The translations under genes were made by a program, and so were the position numbers. Shown here in pieces: positions 14,043 through 14,254 of a stretch of 14,254 bases of DNA. This DNA comes from Pseudomonadota bacterium (GTDB lineage: Bacteria > Desulfobacterota > Syntrophia > Syntrophales > UBA5619), in NCBI GenBank assembly GCA_018827585.1, contig JAHJXP010000020.1:1-14254 (forward strand). The letters are read 5' to 3'. Numbering within the stretch: the first letter of the stretch is position 1; every line of letters starts with the position of its first letter. The notes beneath the pieces are model-generated. The model did no database searches. It was not told the origin of the DNA and was given only the letters and a program-made list of their open reading frames with translations.

Positions 14043-14156
14043 AAAGGCCGCAGGCAAGGCGCGCGAATCCTGAGGTATGAGGCGTACTTTTTGCGTACGC
14101 CGCAATGACGAAGGGGTGAAGCGCAACGCAGCATCCGGACTTTTTACGAAGTCGTC
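14030..14156. repeat. 127-bp imperfect palindromic element between rpsB and tsf
   Basis: The left end GACGGCTTTGTAAAAAGGCC (from 14030) and the reverse complement of the right end, GACGACTTCGTAAAAAGTCC (ending at 14156), match at 16 of 20 positions. The centre holds a perfect hairpin, GGCGTAC and GTACGCC around a short loop (about 14080-14100). The arms between are imperfectly complementary (GCGCGCGAATCC versus the AAGCGCAACGC side). I recall near-identical units (GTAAAAAGTC ends, GGCGTAC centre) scattered through delta-proteobacterial genomes. It contains the rpsB stop codon and ends 6 bases before the tsf ribosome site, so any rpsB-tsf co-transcript carries it as a large hairpin. Confidence 0.85.
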
Positions 14157-14178
14157 AGGAATAAGGAGGAAAGTTCAA

Positions 14179-14254
14179 TTGAATATCACGGCAGAGATGG
14201 TAAAGGACTTAAGGATAAAGACGGGCGCAGGCATGATGGACTGCAAGGAAGCCC
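14179..14254 (+). CDS. tsf: Elongation factor Ts, N-terminal part (runs off the window)
   Basis: Guanine-nucleotide exchange factor for EF-Tu. Only 25 codons are present: (M)NITAEMVKDLRIKTGAGMMD followed by CKEA, the UBA-like N-terminal domain with the EF-Ts signature TGAGMMDCKEA. The start is a TTG at 14179 with a strong AAGGAGGA site 8 bases upstream; the next ATG (14197) would cut into the conserved helix. It follows rpsB in the standard order, but with a 136-base spacer filled by a palindromic element. Confidence 0.95.
   Translation, partial: MNITAEMVKDLRIKTGAGMMDCKEA

Noticed and set aside
1..14254. CRISPR arrays, tRNA/rRNA genes, transposases, phage or toxin-antitoxin genes
   Set aside because: No regularly spaced direct repeats, cloverleaf-like sequences or recognisable genes of these types were seen. 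The repeats present are palindromic and scattered, not arrays.

Overview
The window looks like chromosomal DNA from a Gram-negative bacterium, most likely one of the former Deltaproteobacteria (Desulfobacterota, in the Syntrophus/Geobacter direction). The reasons are an LpxH-type lipid A enzyme, which implies an outer membrane; the run M23 peptidase - secA - argJ - rpsB - tsf, which I recall from that group; and several palindromic dispersed repeats of kinds I associate with those genomes. The taxonomic call is inference from gene order and style, not from a search.

Left part (1-3650): the 3' portion of an AmpG-like muropeptide permease reads rightward and meets, tail to tail, a leftward two-gene operon encoding a D-aminoacylase-type amidohydrolase followed by a class-I-glutamine-amidotransferase-like peptidase (C26, gamma-glutamyl hydrolase type). 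A perfect 33-bp inverted repeat lies exactly at the junction and contains both stop codons. The three activities would suit uptake and breakdown of peptidoglycan fragments or D-amino-acid peptides, but that link is a hypothesis. Upstream of the amidohydrolase is a 53-codon remnant of a DUF554 (YqgA-type) membrane protein gene.

Middle part (3650-8110): a G/C-tract inverted repeat pair precedes lpxH and a Mut7-C/DUF82 putative RNase gene, both rightward. The latter overlaps tail to tail with a leftward mogA/moaB-type gene, which is tightly coupled behind a divergent EF-G paralogue with altered GTPase motifs. A compact divergent promoter region separates that pair from the rightward genes.

Right part (8111-14254): a membrane-anchored LytM/M23 peptidase, secA, argJ, rpsB and the start of tsf, all rightward. 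They cover cell-wall processing, protein export, arginine biosynthesis and translation. Two palindromic elements with related ends (core GTAAAAAG) bracket rpsB: one is in its leader, and the other lies between rpsB and tsf and provides the rpsB stop codon.

I saw no tRNA, rRNA, CRISPR array, transposase or phage gene. The genes are mostly ordinary housekeeping genes, and I did not find a convincing undescribed multi-gene system. The unusual content is in the repeats and how they are built into gene ends, the EF-G paralogue, the DUF554 remnant and the possible peptidoglycan-salvage cluster.
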